60,645 nt of DNA from an uncultured Thiodictyon sp. (GTDB taxonomy: Bacteria > Pseudomonadota > Gammaproteobacteria > Chromatiales > Chromatiaceae). Positions 35,394 through 43,300 of this stretch are shown here, in pieces (position 1 is the first letter of the stretch; each line of letters starts with the position of its first letter). Both the position numbers and the translations under genes were made by a program. The stretch spans positions 1 through 60,645 of the forward strand of contig NZ_CAJAXH010000026.1 in NCBI RefSeq assembly GCF_903946935.1, read 5' to 3'. Below the pieces are notes generated by a model. That model did no database searches and had not been told where the DNA came from. It was given only the letters and a program-made list of their open reading frames with translations.

Positions 35394-36710
35394 ATGACCG
35401 CTACCGATATCGTGGATCTGGCGCTCGCATTCTATCGGGACCCGCTGGCGTATCAGGGGCGATTCGTGGCGACCTCGCCGCTGCCGCCGGGCGTGGGGCG
35501 CCTGCTGGGACTCGCCCATGGCGGTGCGCCGGTGCTGACGGAGGCGGCTCGGCAGCGTGGAGCGCGACCCGCGGAGGTGCAAGACGCCGCACGGTTCCTG
35601 ATTCAGCAACTGTGCTTCGCCCGCGGTGCTGGCCATTACCGGACCCTGGGGCTCGAACCCGACGCATCCTTTGAGCAGATAAAGGAGCACCACCGCCGAT
35701 TGATGTGGTTGTTTCATCCCGACCGCGCGGCCGGCCGCGACCCCTGGACCGATGGCTACGCGGCCCGACTGAACGATGCGTGGGATACACTATCCCGCCC
35801 AGAGTCGCGGGTACGCTATGATACCGGGTTGCAGCAGCGCGGGCTCCAGAGCGGCGGCGGCCGGCGTGCGACCGGACGGTCACCGCTCCTCTTCAGGAGT
35901 CGCCCGCGGCAGATCGCCAGTCGACCCATTTACGCGCAACGTCAGCGTTGGCTGCCCATCCTGGTTCTGGGCGGGTGTTCGCTCCTCGCCGCGCTGCTGG
36001 TCGGGGTGAATCATTGGCTGCGACCGGCGGCCGTGCCGCTGGTGTATGCGGCCCGCCCCGCCGTGCTGACCGCACCGGACCAAGCGGTGAGAGCGGCCGA
36101 GCTGAAATGGGCGCAAGAGCAACGAGAGCGGATCGCGGCGACCGTGAAGAGCGAGCAAGATCAGCGGTTCGATCTATTGGTGCAGACGGTCGCGGGGGCG
36201 GCTGAACGGTTACGGCTCGAGCGGTTACGCCAGGAGCAAGACGCTGCCGCCCGTCGCGCGCAATTGGCTCTACCGAGTCGCGCTGAACCACCGCGGGTAC
36301 CATCGGCGTCGCCCCTGCTGGTCGTGCCGGTCGAGCCGGTCGCCCGGGTCAGCCAAGCCGCCACGCCTACCCCCGCGGTCGATCGCAACCCAGAGACCGC
36401 CGGGCTAACGGCCATGGCGCCCGCACCACCCCGAAAGATGAAAGTGGCGGGCACCGTGGCCGTCCCCCCCCCCCGCTCCCCCAATAGGGGAGGGAGAAGT
36501 GGAGCGCGCTCCCGACGCGACTTTGACGGTAACCGATCGGGACGTGGAGCGACTGGTCAAGCGTTACACCCGCGCCTACCAGCGCGCCGACCTGAACGCG
36601 GTGATGAGGCTCTTTGCCCCCGGTACGCGCGACCGGGACGGCGGCGACCTTCGCCGCGGGTACGCGGCGACCTTCGCGGCTTACGAGATCCGCGAACTGC
36701 GGTTTTATGA
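35394..36710 (+). CDS. membrane J-domain protein, frameshifted at C11
   Basis: The N-terminal ~80 residues are unassigned. Residues of about 79-145 are a J-domain (GHYRTLGLEPDASFEQIKEH, then LFHPDRAAGRD with the essential HPD near 108-110). One TM helix (about 185-207) follows, then an Ala/Glu/Arg-rich coiled coil with a Pro-rich linker. At 36407 the frame enters a copy of the 125-bp repeat. From the C11 run at 36464-36474 the translation is out of frame with the real continuation at 36499-36888. Adding two bases there rejoins them into about 498 residues, and two other repeat copies do have those bases. J-domains stimulate DnaK-type chaperones. It sits between the kinase gene and a TPR-like gene in the export operon. 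Confidence 0.7.
   Translation: MTATDIVDLALAFYRDPLAYQGRFVATSPLPPGVGRLLGLAHGGAPVLTEAARQRGARPAEVQDAARFLIQQLCFARGAGHYRTLGLEPDASFEQIKEHHRRLMWLFHPDRAAGRDPWTDGYAARLNDAWDTLSRPESRVRYDTGLQQRGLQSGGGRRATGRSPLLFRSRPRQIASRPIYAQRQRWLPILVLGGCSLLAALLVGVNHWLRPAAVPLVYAARPAVLTAPDQAVRAAELKWAQEQRERIAATVKSEQDQRFDLLVQTVAGAAERLRLERLRQEQDAAARRAQLALPSRAEPPRVPSASPLLVVPVEPVARVSQAATPTPAVDRNPETAGLTAMAPAPPRKMKVAGTVAVPPPRSPNRGGRSGARSRRDFDGNRSGRGATGQALHPRLPARRPERGDEALCPRYARPGRRRPSPRVRGDLRGLRDPRTAVL
36407..36532 (+). repeat. ~125-bp dispersed repeat, copy 3, inside a coding gene
   Basis: It is nearly identical to the copy at 28387. The segment between GGCCGT and AATAGGGG is 19 bases here (C11 then GCT and five C) and 21 in the copies at 28387 and 45065. 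It codes for MAPAPPRKMKVAGTVAV in the J-domain frame and for VERAPDATLTVT in the frame that follows. The central hairpin (CTCCCCC/GGGGAG) is kept. Confidence 0.9.
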
Positions 36711-36888
36711 CCTGGACTGGGGTGTGCGCGGCGATACCGCCAAGGTGTTCGCCAGCTACGAACTGCGGCTGCGGCAACGCACGAACGGGCAACTGAGCCA
36801 ACTGGGGGGTACGATACGTCTTGGACTGCACAAGCACGCAGACCGGGTCGTCATCGATGCGATCGACTACCAGTGGCGGGCGAATTAA
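36499..36888 (+). CDS. NTF2/SnoaL-like domain, probable C-terminus of the J-domain protein
   Basis: The ~129-residue frame starts with GTG inside the repeat. From about residue 12 it resembles an NTF2-like fold: VERLVKRYTRAYQRADLNAVMRLF, YAATFAAYEIREL, DLDWGVRGDTAKVFASYEL and LGGTIRLGLHKHADRVVIDAIDY. Such domains bind small molecules or partners. It lacks its own good ribosome site and is most likely the detached end of the J-domain protein; the missing two bases at the C11 tract explain the break. If read separately it would be a stand-alone domain. Confidence 0.6.
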   Translation: MERAPDATLTVTDRDVERLVKRYTRAYQRADLNAVMRLFAPGTRDRDGGDLRRGYAATFAAYEIRELRFYDLDWGVRGDTAKVFASYELRLRQRTNGQLSQLGGTIRLGLHKHADRVVIDAIDYQWRAN

Positions 36889-36902
36889 GAAGGCGGCGGA
36901 CC

Positions 36903-38141
36903 ATGCGACTATCCAGGAACTTGATTACTGTGACCGGCATCTGCCTGCTGGGTGGGTTGTTGAGCTGGCGGGTCCTGGTCGTCGGGCTCGCCGACTACTA
37001 TGCCGCCGACCAGACGCCCGCGGCGGCGGCGTCCACACTACGCTGGCGCCCCGACGCCCCGGAGGCACTGCGGCGGCGGAGGCAGGCATTCGCTCAAAGC
37101 GCGCCGGCCGTGGCGGGCCCACTGCTCCAAGCCTCGGTGTGGGCGAATCCGACCAATCCCCGGCCCTATCTGGCGCTGGCGCGGGTGTGGGCCGGGGCCG
37201 GCCGAGTGCCGGAGGCCATTGCATTGGTTGAGGTCGCCGACACTCTGGCGCCGATGAGCCCCCCGGCCCTGGCCGAATCGGCGTGGTTCTGGTTCGAGCG
37301 GGGCCGCCCGGAGCGCGGCCTGGAGCGCTGGAGCGCCCTGCTGCGCAACAGCCCCACGAGCGCCGGGGAGTTGTACCCGCGGCTGCTGCGGTTGGCCGAC
37401 ATGGCGGCGGCCCGGCCGCTGTTCCTGCCGCTGCTGCGGCAGCCGCCCGACTGGTGGGAGGCCTTTTTTGTCTACGCGGCGGCGCACGCACCGCGTCCGG
37501 AAACAGTGACATTCCTGTATGAGGGCCGCAATCGCGGCGGGGCACTGCCGTCCGCCGCAGAGCAGCGCGCCTACCTAAACCGATTGTGGAAAGACAGCCG
37601 GTGGTCGGAGGCCTATCTAGCCTGGTTGGGCGGGCTCGACGCGGACGCGCAAAGGGGGTTGGGGCAGGTCTATGACGGCGGATTCGATCTGCCGATCACC
37701 GGGGTCGGCTTCGACTGGCGGATCGCCAAGGCCCGTGGGGTGACGGTCGAAACCATCGACACCTATGGTTCACGCGGCCAAGCGCTGCATCTGGTGTTCG
37801 ATGGTCGTGGGGAACGCTTCCAGCACGTCTCTCAGCCGCTGTATCTGGAGCCCGGTCGCTACCAACTCCAAGGGCGGGTAAGGACGGACGGACTGTCCTC
37901 GCGGCAGGGGCTCATCTGGGCGGTGCGCTGCCAGCGGCCGGACGCCGAGCCGTTGGGCGCCAGCGAGTCCTTTAGTGGCAAGGATGACTGGCAGCTCTTC
38001 AGCTTCGAGTTCCAGGTGCCTCAGGCGGATTGTCCGCTCCAGTGGCTGCGTCTGGAACAGGACCAATCACCCGGCACGGTCGGTGAGGCCCTGGGCGGCG
38101 GCATCTGGTTCGACGATCTTGTCATCAGCCGGCGCGGCTAG
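36903..38141 (+). CDS. membrane-anchored TPR-like protein with C-terminal sugar-binding-like domain
   Basis: The 412-residue product has an N-terminal membrane anchor (NLITVTGICLLGGLLSW). Residues of about 50-250 are helical with repeats resembling TPR (ARVWAGAGRVPEAIALVEVADT and FERGRPERGLERWSALL). From about 270 it is strand-rich (VTVETIDTYGSRGQALHLVFDGRG, YQLQGRVRTDG, WFDDLVIS), like a jelly-roll carbohydrate-binding domain. It starts 14 bases after the NTF2-like frame, with an AAGGCGG site upstream, and ends six bases before the rfaH-like gene. It may scaffold the export complex; this is inferred. Confidence 0.75.
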   Translation: MRLSRNLITVTGICLLGGLLSWRVLVVGLADYYAADQTPAAAASTLRWRPDAPEALRRRRQAFAQSAPAVAGPLLQASVWANPTNPRPYLALARVWAGAGRVPEAIALVEVADTLAPMSPPALAESAWFWFERGRPERGLERWSALLRNSPTSAGELYPRLLRLADMAAARPLFLPLLRQPPDWWEAFFVYAAAHAPRPETVTFLYEGRNRGGALPSAAEQRAYLNRLWKDSRWSEAYLAWLGGLDADAQRGLGQVYDGGFDLPITGVGFDWRIAKARGVTVETIDTYGSRGQALHLVFDGRGERFQHVSQPLYLEPGRYQLQGRVRTDGLSSRQGLIWAVRCQRPDAEPLGASESFSGKDDWQLFSFEFQVPQADCPLQWLRLEQDQSPGTVGEALGGGIWFDDLVISRRG

Positions 38142-38147
38142 ACCGTT

Positions 38148-38663
38148 ATGAGCACTTGGAGCGTGGTCTTCACCAAGCCTCGACAGGAAGCGCTCGCCAG
38201 GGAAAACCTTGAGCGCCAGGGATTTGCGGCCTATCTCCCGCTGCTTAAGCAGAGTAAGCGGCGACGCGGCTGCTGGGTTGAGGTGGTCGAACCCCTGTTC
38301 CCGCGTTATCTATTCGTGGCGCTGGAGTTTGGTGTACAGGACCTGTCACCCATCCGCTCGACGCTCGGGGTCATCGACCTGGTGCGATTCGGCCTCACCC
38401 CCGCGACCGTCCCGCGGGGGGTCGTCGAATCCTTGATGGCAGCCGAGGACCCGGCGGCGGCTTGTCACTTAGGTCGCCACGAGCCGTTTCGCAAAGGCGA
38501 TCGAGTGACGATCGCCGCCGGTCCATTCGCCGGTATCGACGCCATCTTCGAGGAGTCTACTGGAAAGGGGCGGGTCTCCCTGCTACTCGACCTGCTGGGT
38601 CAAGCGAATCGTGTTCAGATCGACAAGAATCTCGTCCTCGCTGCGCCGGGCAGCCCCCCGTAG
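38148..38663 (+). CDS. rfaH: RfaH/NusG-like transcription antiterminator
   Basis: RfaH-type proteins bind RNA polymerase and let it pass terminators in long polysaccharide operons. The 171-residue product has a NusG N-terminal domain (MSTWSVVFTKPRQEALAREN, GFAAYLPLL, VVEPLFPRYLFVAL) and a C-terminal KOW-type domain (FRKGDRVTIAAGPFAGIDAIFEE). RfaH is about 162 residues. It is the last gene of the plus-strand export operon and faces the minus-strand glycosyltransferase run. I could not find a clear ops element, so its target is unproven. A NusG-type paralogue of another subfamily is possible. Confidence 0.87.
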   Translation: MSTWSVVFTKPRQEALARENLERQGFAAYLPLLKQSKRRRGCWVEVVEPLFPRYLFVALEFGVQDLSPIRSTLGVIDLVRFGLTPATVPRGVVESLMAAEDPAAACHLGRHEPFRKGDRVTIAAGPFAGIDAIFEESTGKGRVSLLLDLLGQANRVQIDKNLVLAAPGSPP

Positions 38664-38790
38664 GGGTGTGATCGGCGCCGAGGTTGGGTCTCAATCGTCC
38701 GTGACCAGACACGGACTCGCCCCGCGCGACCTCAGCCAACAGCCCCTCCCAAGCCGCAAGCGCCCGCTGCTGCGCGAACCGTTCCTCTAG

Positions 38791-38904
38791 CAGGCTGTCG
38801 GACTTAGTGATGCAACCGATTGAATGCAAAGAGTTTCATCTTTTGCGCCAAAAAGTCGTTTTCCTGTTTAATCAATCGGTTACGCCATCAAGTCCGACAG
38901 GCTG
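38791..38904. mobile_element. 114-bp MITE-like insertion with CTAG target duplication
   Basis: The ends read CAGGCTGTCGGACTT on the left and, reversed, CAGCCTGTCGGACTT on the right, and the similarity continues inward to ACCGATTGA on both sides (about 33-base inverted repeats). CTAG flanks both sides (38787-38790 and 38905-38908). Removing 118 bases joins the glycosyltransferase frame to a same-frame continuation (EERFAQQRALAAWEGLL) on the other side. It carries no gene. A 4-base CTAG duplication fits a YTAR-type (IS5-like) target, but the family is unassigned. Confidence 0.85.
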
Positions 38905-40147
38905 CTAGGAGACGCCGCGCATTGGCCCCCTGCCGCCCCCGCAGCAGCGCATCGTCGCGCAGCCGCTCGACCGCCGCAGCGAAGCCCGCGCCGTCTCCCT
39001 CCGCCACCCAGCGCCCGCAATCGTAGTCTGCCAGCAGGCGTGCAATCTCCCCGTCCGGCTGCCCCACCAACAACACCGGTCGGCCAGCCGCCGCGACCCC
39101 GTAAAACTTGCTCGGCACCACCAGCCCTTCCAGCCCCGGGGGGTGTGAGACCCAATGCACATCCGCAACACCCAGACTCAAGTGCAGGGCTGCGCGTTCC
39201 TGATAAGGCTGAAACCGCACATTGCGTAGCCCAAGTCGCTCCACCTCGCCGCGTAGGGCGCGCCACTGAACGCCGCCGCCGATGAACAAAAACATGACCG
39301 GCCGCAGCGGCGCCCCCGCCGCGACAGCCGCGGGGCCAGCAGCGTCGCCCGGGATCGCTGGCCCGGCTCTCTGGCCCGTGCCCGGCGCTGCGCCGGTCCC
39401 CGCCTCATCGAGCAACTGCGCCGCCTGCAACAGCGTCGCGTAGGTATGTGCCCGCCCGAGATTTCCGGAGTAGCCCACGACGAAGACATCCTCCAATTCC
39501 CACTCCCGGCGCAGCTGGTTGGCCTCGGGCGCGAGCGGGCGAATCGCCTCGGCATCGGCCCAATTGTGGATGACCCTTACCCGGCTCGCTGCCACCCCGG
39601 CCGCCAGCACCCGCTCGGCCATGCGCTCGCTGATGGCCACATTCACCGCCGCCCCGCGCAGCGACCGATCCCGCAGCCGCCGCAGCCAGCGGCCGAATCG
39701 CCCGTCCATCCCCCTGACATTCAGCGCCTGCGCCACCTCCGGAAACAGGTCCTGGAGCCAGTTCACCAGCAGCACCTGCCGCCCCGCCAGGACCCAATAG
39801 GTCAACACGGACAAGAGCGGCGGATCGGTCATCGTCACCACGACCTCGCCCGGACGCGCCAACTGCCGCAGCCGCCACATCGCGCACACAAAAAAACTCA
39901 GATAATCCATGGCCCGGCCGGGCAGGCCCACTCGCCCGAAGCGGCTGGTCCAAACGCGATGGACCTCGACTCCCAGCACCGACTCCCGGGCCGCCAGCCC
40001 GGCCTGCGCGTTCAGATAGCCCTGGCGGCTGGCAATCACCCGCACCCGATGCCCCCGCGCCACCAGATCCAATGCCAAATCGGTCAGCAGCTGACTGGTT
40101 GCAGAATGGTCCGGATGGAAGAAGCGATTCAGAAAAATCAGATCCAT
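38888..40147 (-). CDS. GT4-family glycosyltransferase (WbuB-like), 3' end cut by MITE
   Basis: The 419-residue product has the GT-B layout: FLNRFFHPDHSATSQLLTDLA at the start, NWLQDLFPEVAQALNV in the N-domain, and VVGYSGNLGRAHTYATLL with a WVSHPPGLEGLVVPSKFYGVAAAGRP donor-site region in the C-domain. It probably transfers a sugar to a lipid-linked glycan at the inner membrane. The present stop lies in the 114-bp insertion. Without it the protein would run on past EERFAQQRALAAWEGLLAEV, so the end of the last helix is missing. The core is intact, so activity may be partly kept. It is the most distal gene of the minus-strand run. Confidence 0.87.
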   Translation of the reverse strand: MDLIFLNRFFHPDHSATSQLLTDLALDLVARGHRVRVIASRQGYLNAQAGLAARESVLGVEVHRVWTSRFGRVGLPGRAMDYLSFFVCAMWRLRQLARPGEVVVTMTDPPLLSVLTYWVLAGRQVLLVNWLQDLFPEVAQALNVRGMDGRFGRWLRRLRDRSLRGAAVNVAISERMAERVLAAGVAASRVRVIHNWADAEAIRPLAPEANQLRREWELEDVFVVGYSGNLGRAHTYATLLQAAQLLDEAGTGAAPGTGQRAGPAIPGDAAGPAAVAAGAPLRPVMFLFIGGGVQWRALRGEVERLGLRNVRFQPYQERAALHLSLGVADVHWVSHPPGLEGLVVPSKFYGVAAAGRPVLLVGQPDGEIARLLADYDCGRWVAEGDGAGFAAAVERLRDDALLRGRQGANARRLLAACRT

Positions 40148-40203
40148 ATCATCAGCACCGCGTTACGACGACAATCGCCTGACCCAAATATCCCCACCCG
40201 TAC

Positions 40204-40374
40204 CTAACCGAAACCGCGGCGCCTCCCGCACGCGCGCAACCAACCGTTCGCAATCGGCCACATACAACAGCCCAACTGCCAGCGCAGCCAGCGCGCCAAG
40301 GCCGCACCTGGGCGCCGACGATTGAGCGGGTGGCGCAGGATAAAGCTCAACGACCGCACCAACTTCATGGACAT
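40204..40374 (-). pseudogene. fragment of FkbM-type methyltransferase N-terminus
   Basis: The 56-residue frame begins MSMKLVRSLSFILRHPLNRR and has ALARWLRWQLG, which I recognise as the start typical of FkbM-family SAM methyltransferases. Everything after about residue 40 is unrelated, and no SAM-binding motif follows. It lies between two complete glycosyltransferase genes. The assignment is from memory of the N-terminal pattern. Confidence 0.5.
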
Positions 40375-40420
40375 TGGCCCTCGCGTCTCAGTGGCCTGCG
40401 CAAGCCGCCGACCAGCCGCC

Positions 40421-41314
40421 CTAAACCCCATCGTGCCCGCCAAGCAATTGTAACTCGTAAACTTTCGCCCGCGCCTGGGCGATATAGCTCGCGCGAATTT
40501 GACAAGCAATCAGGCCAGCGCGACCCTCCATGAACCCCGCCCGGACGATGTAGTGGTAAAAGAACCAAAGATACGGCTCACCGGGCAGGCGAATAATCAG
40601 GGCCTTCAGCCACCGCCGCCGCTGCGGTGCGTTGCCGAACAGCCGCGGCTCGATCGTGTCCTCGCCATAGCGACCAGTGCTGAGGTAGCGGTGGCGAACC
40701 CGCGCCTCCCAGGTCGAGTATTTGTTATGGCGGGCGATATAGGCCTCCAGCCCCTTGAAATCCTGATGAATTAGTGGCGTCGCGAGCCTCCCGATGCGCC
40801 CCTGCACCACCACGCGCTCGTGGATCTCCATGTCCAGGCTGTCCGGCGAGTCGTCAAACAGTCGCTCGAAGCGCGCTGTCCCGGTGCGCCACAACAACAC
40901 CGCTGCGTGGGAGAAGCCACCGTGCCGCAAGCGCCGGCCGAGAAAATGAAACCCCTTGGTAATCAGATAGGCATCCAGTGCATCCGGGCGCCGGACGACC
41001 CCCGCGATCTCCTCCCAAAGCGGCCGCGGAACCACCTCGTCAGCGTCCAGCGACAGCACCCAGGGGGTGTCGATCGCGACCTGCTCCAGCGCCCATTGCC
41101 GCTTCTTCGGGTAGCCGCCGGGGTAGTCGAACTGCACCACCTCGGCCCCATGCGCCAGTGCGACCGCGGCCGTCGCATCGGTACTGTGTGAGTCAAGCAC
41201 GATCACCCGCGCCGCCGGACCCAAGGCCGCGAGGCAGCGCGGCAGGTTGAGCGCCTCGTTCTTCGCCGCGAGCAGGACGGTGAGCGGGAGTTTGGTGCTG
41301 GGATCACTCATCAT
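40421..41314 (-). CDS. GT2-family glycosyltransferase (WaaE/KdtX-like)
   Basis: The 297-residue product starts LPLTVLLAAKNEALNLPRCL, has LDSHSTDATAAVA, WVLSLDADEVVPRPLWEEI with the DxD metal motif, and LGRRLRHGGFSHAAVLLWRTG. The late part (TPLIHQDFKGLEAYIARHNKYS and ALIIRLPGEPYLWFFYHYI) is typical of the WaaE-like core or O-antigen glucosyl/heptosyl subgroup. It is cytoplasmic or membrane-associated. A second Met at 41311 is equal. Sugar specificity is unknown. Confidence 0.88.
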   Translation of the reverse strand: MMSDPSTKLPLTVLLAAKNEALNLPRCLAALGPAARVIVLDSHSTDATAAVALAHGAEVVQFDYPGGYPKKRQWALEQVAIDTPWVLSLDADEVVPRPLWEEIAGVVRRPDALDAYLITKGFHFLGRRLRHGGFSHAAVLLWRTGTARFERLFDDSPDSLDMEIHERVVVQGRIGRLATPLIHQDFKGLEAYIARHNKYSTWEARVRHRYLSTGRYGEDTIEPRLFGNAPQRRRWLKALIIRLPGEPYLWFFYHYIVRAGFMEGRAGLIACQIRASYIAQARAKVYELQLLGGHDGV

Positions 41315-41466
41315 GAATTAGGGCAATTGGTGTAAGCACATGGCGTCGACCGAAAGTATAGCATTGCAGGTCCTGGTATATGCCATCCTGCCAGGATTTA
41401 GTAGCCCGCGCACCCTCCTCACGTCGGCCAGATTCCCGCTATCGCGAATGCGGTCACGAGATCGCT

Positions 41467-42213
41467 TCAACGCTCGCCAACGTTTTGCTGGTGCTTCAGG
41501 AAAAAAACAATATCATGATATCTCTTCTCACCAACTAGCTTTGAAAGAGCATACCTAGCGATCCATCTCAGCTGGGCGTCAATTATCTTCGATAATGGCA
41601 GTGGCTTTTCGGATATCAAGAGAGAGGCTTTATCACTGATGCAATCTAACAGACGAACGATTCCCTGTGGTAGCGGATCTCCCTTCTTGATTCCGATAAA
41701 ATAAATATCTTTCGCATAAATGTTGCGGACAAACCTAAAACCTGTGAAATTCTTCAGTAGCCCGGTGCGCCGAAAGTCTGAAACATCCAGATTCTTATAA
41801 TAATTGCCTCCAGAAACCTCAGCGGTTAAGGAATAATGGGGCACGCACCGGGATGTCCCGTGTTCGCCGCGCCCGATAGATGCGCACGTGATAATACAGA
41901 CCCCTCCAGGCTTCAGCATCCGAATCATATTCGAGAATGTCTCAATCCAGTATTCATTGTGTTCAAAGCATTCGCATGAAATCGCCACATCAAAATAATT
42001 GGACTCGAAACTTACGTCTTGCCCGAAACATACCAAATCAACATTAGGCCCTGCCGCAATATCGACTCCAATATAGCAGCATGAGGTAAATAGTTTACGA
42101 ATACTTCCGTTTATATCGCAGCTACCGACCTCCAGAACCTCCTTGCTCTTAAAGTGATCCGGAAAATGCTCCCTGCAAATTAAAACAAACTGGTGCTGTT
42201 GGTAATGAGCCAT
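41467..42213 (-). CDS. class I SAM-dependent methyltransferase, AT-richer than neighbours
   Basis: The 248-residue product has EVLEVGSCDINGSIRKL and CYIGVDIAAGPNVDLV (SAM-binding strands), YFDVAISCECFEHNEYW, and MLKPGGVCIITCASIGRGEHG. It may methylate a sugar or another part of the polysaccharide. The start at 42213 is chosen because upstream frame to 42354 is unlike the family. Codon use and base composition are clearly lower in GC than neighbours, suggesting recent transfer. The 293-base gap upstream (42214-42506) holds no gene I can support. Confidence 0.8.
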   Translation of the reverse strand: MAHYQQHQFVLICREHFPDHFKSKEVLEVGSCDINGSIRKLFTSCCYIGVDIAAGPNVDLVCFGQDVSFESNYFDVAISCECFEHNEYWIETFSNMIRMLKPGGVCIITCASIGRGEHGTSRCVPHYSLTAEVSGGNYYKNLDVSDFRRTGLLKNFTGFRFVRNIYAKDIYFIGIKKGDPLPQGIVRLLDCISDKASLLISEKPLPLSKIIDAQLRWIARYALSKLVGEKRYHDIVFFLKHQQNVGER

Positions 42214-42506
42214 GTATGGATATCCAAGTTGTAGCCGCGGTATCGTTTTCCGGGGGGCAACAGGCGGGAGCGGACACCGGCGGTTTCCGTCTTGCGCAAA
42301 ACAGAGCGCACCGGGTAGCAAGGTGTTAGTCGCTACAACAACATGTCTTGCCAAATAAGCTGCCGAGGTGGGGTGCTGTCATTGCTGTCATGGAGTTTAG
42401 TCACAATCCTTCAGTCTGGAGGCGCAAGCCGCCCACGCTGTTCGAGCGCCCCCCATAACCTAAGCGCCTGCCCCCTCCCTGCGCTTTCGGATCGTGCAAA
42501 ATAATC

Positions 42507-43262
42507 TTAGCGCCAAAGGGACGGCAAAAGCCTGCGTAAGAACGCCCGCAACATATTCTTACTAACGATCACCAAGGAATGATAATCTTGATTCGTCCCG
42601 GCGACCCCACTAGCCGGGCATTCCAAGAGAAATCGCTGGGAAATGCGATGCTCGCCTATTAGGGAGCAAATCTTTTCCGCGATAAACTCCTCGATATGCG
42701 AACAACCACCGATCATCTCGCCGCGCACATCCAGCATCTTCTTACGATAAAAATCCGTCGAGAAAAGCATGAGCTGAGTTCTGGACCTCAGGGGGTAACC
42801 GGACTCGTTCCTATATTTTCTTCGATGATCAATGATCGCATCGAATCTAATATCAGTTGTATCTAAAAGTCTGGATATCCGCGGAAACGTTAATCTACCT
42901 GTAGCTTTAATAAAGTATTCACAGTGCGCCAATAAGACGCTCTCCTTCATAGCGTAATCAATGATGCCCAACTCGGAATAACCATAATGAACCCCGACTG
43001 GCGCCGCATTGCCTTGATAACTTATTAATTCGATCGGGATACGAGAACCACGACTCGCTGCTCGTAGAAACCCAAGGTCAGCCCCTGAGTTCTCACAAAA
43101 TACGATCCCGGTGATCCTGTCGTCGGATATCTCCGTCCAGAACTCGAGCGACTTACGATAGTCTTCCTGGCGAACCTGAGGATTATTGCGCACGACCTGT
43201 TGCGCATACGGCCCGGGGTCGATAGTGGCCGTCAGCAGGACCACATAGTAATTAGAATGCAT
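42507..43262 (-). CDS. unknown protein in the glycosyltransferase cluster
   Basis: The product (about 251 residues from MHSNYYVVLLTATIDPG) is lower in GC than its neighbours, like the methyltransferase downstream. It has a WTEISDDRITGIVFCENSGADLG segment, LAHCEYFIKATGRLTFPRISRL in the middle, and HIEEFIAEKICSLIGEHR. The pattern of short strands before conserved Asn/Asp and the KATGR stretch is reminiscent of glycosyltransferase-like or capsule-synthesis proteins, but I do not recognise the family. An ATG at 43274 is an alternative start. Confidence 0.6.
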   Translation of the reverse strand: MHSNYYVVLLTATIDPGPYAQQVVRNNPQVRQEDYRKSLEFWTEISDDRITGIVFCENSGADLGFLRAASRGSRIPIELISYQGNAAPVGVHYGYSELGIIDYAMKESVLLAHCEYFIKATGRLTFPRISRLLDTTDIRFDAIIDHRRKYRNESGYPLRSRTQLMLFSTDFYRKKMLDVRGEMIGGCSHIEEFIAEKICSLIGEHRISQRFLLECPASGVAGTNQDYHSLVIVSKNMLRAFLRRLLPSLWR

Positions 43263-43300
43263 TCGGTGCTGCATAATCTATTGGGCGAGTCACCAGGGTC

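Noticed and set aside
38557-38829. 90-residue frame overlapping the rfaH-like gene on the minus strand
   Set aside because: It is not an independent gene. Its early part (EERFAQQRALAAW) is the detached C-terminus of the glycosyltransferase cut by the MITE; the rest is antisense to rfaH.
42214-42354. Upstream extension of the AT-rich methyltransferase frame
   Set aside because: These residues do not resemble the family and have no ribosome site; MAHYQQHQF at 42213 is the better start.
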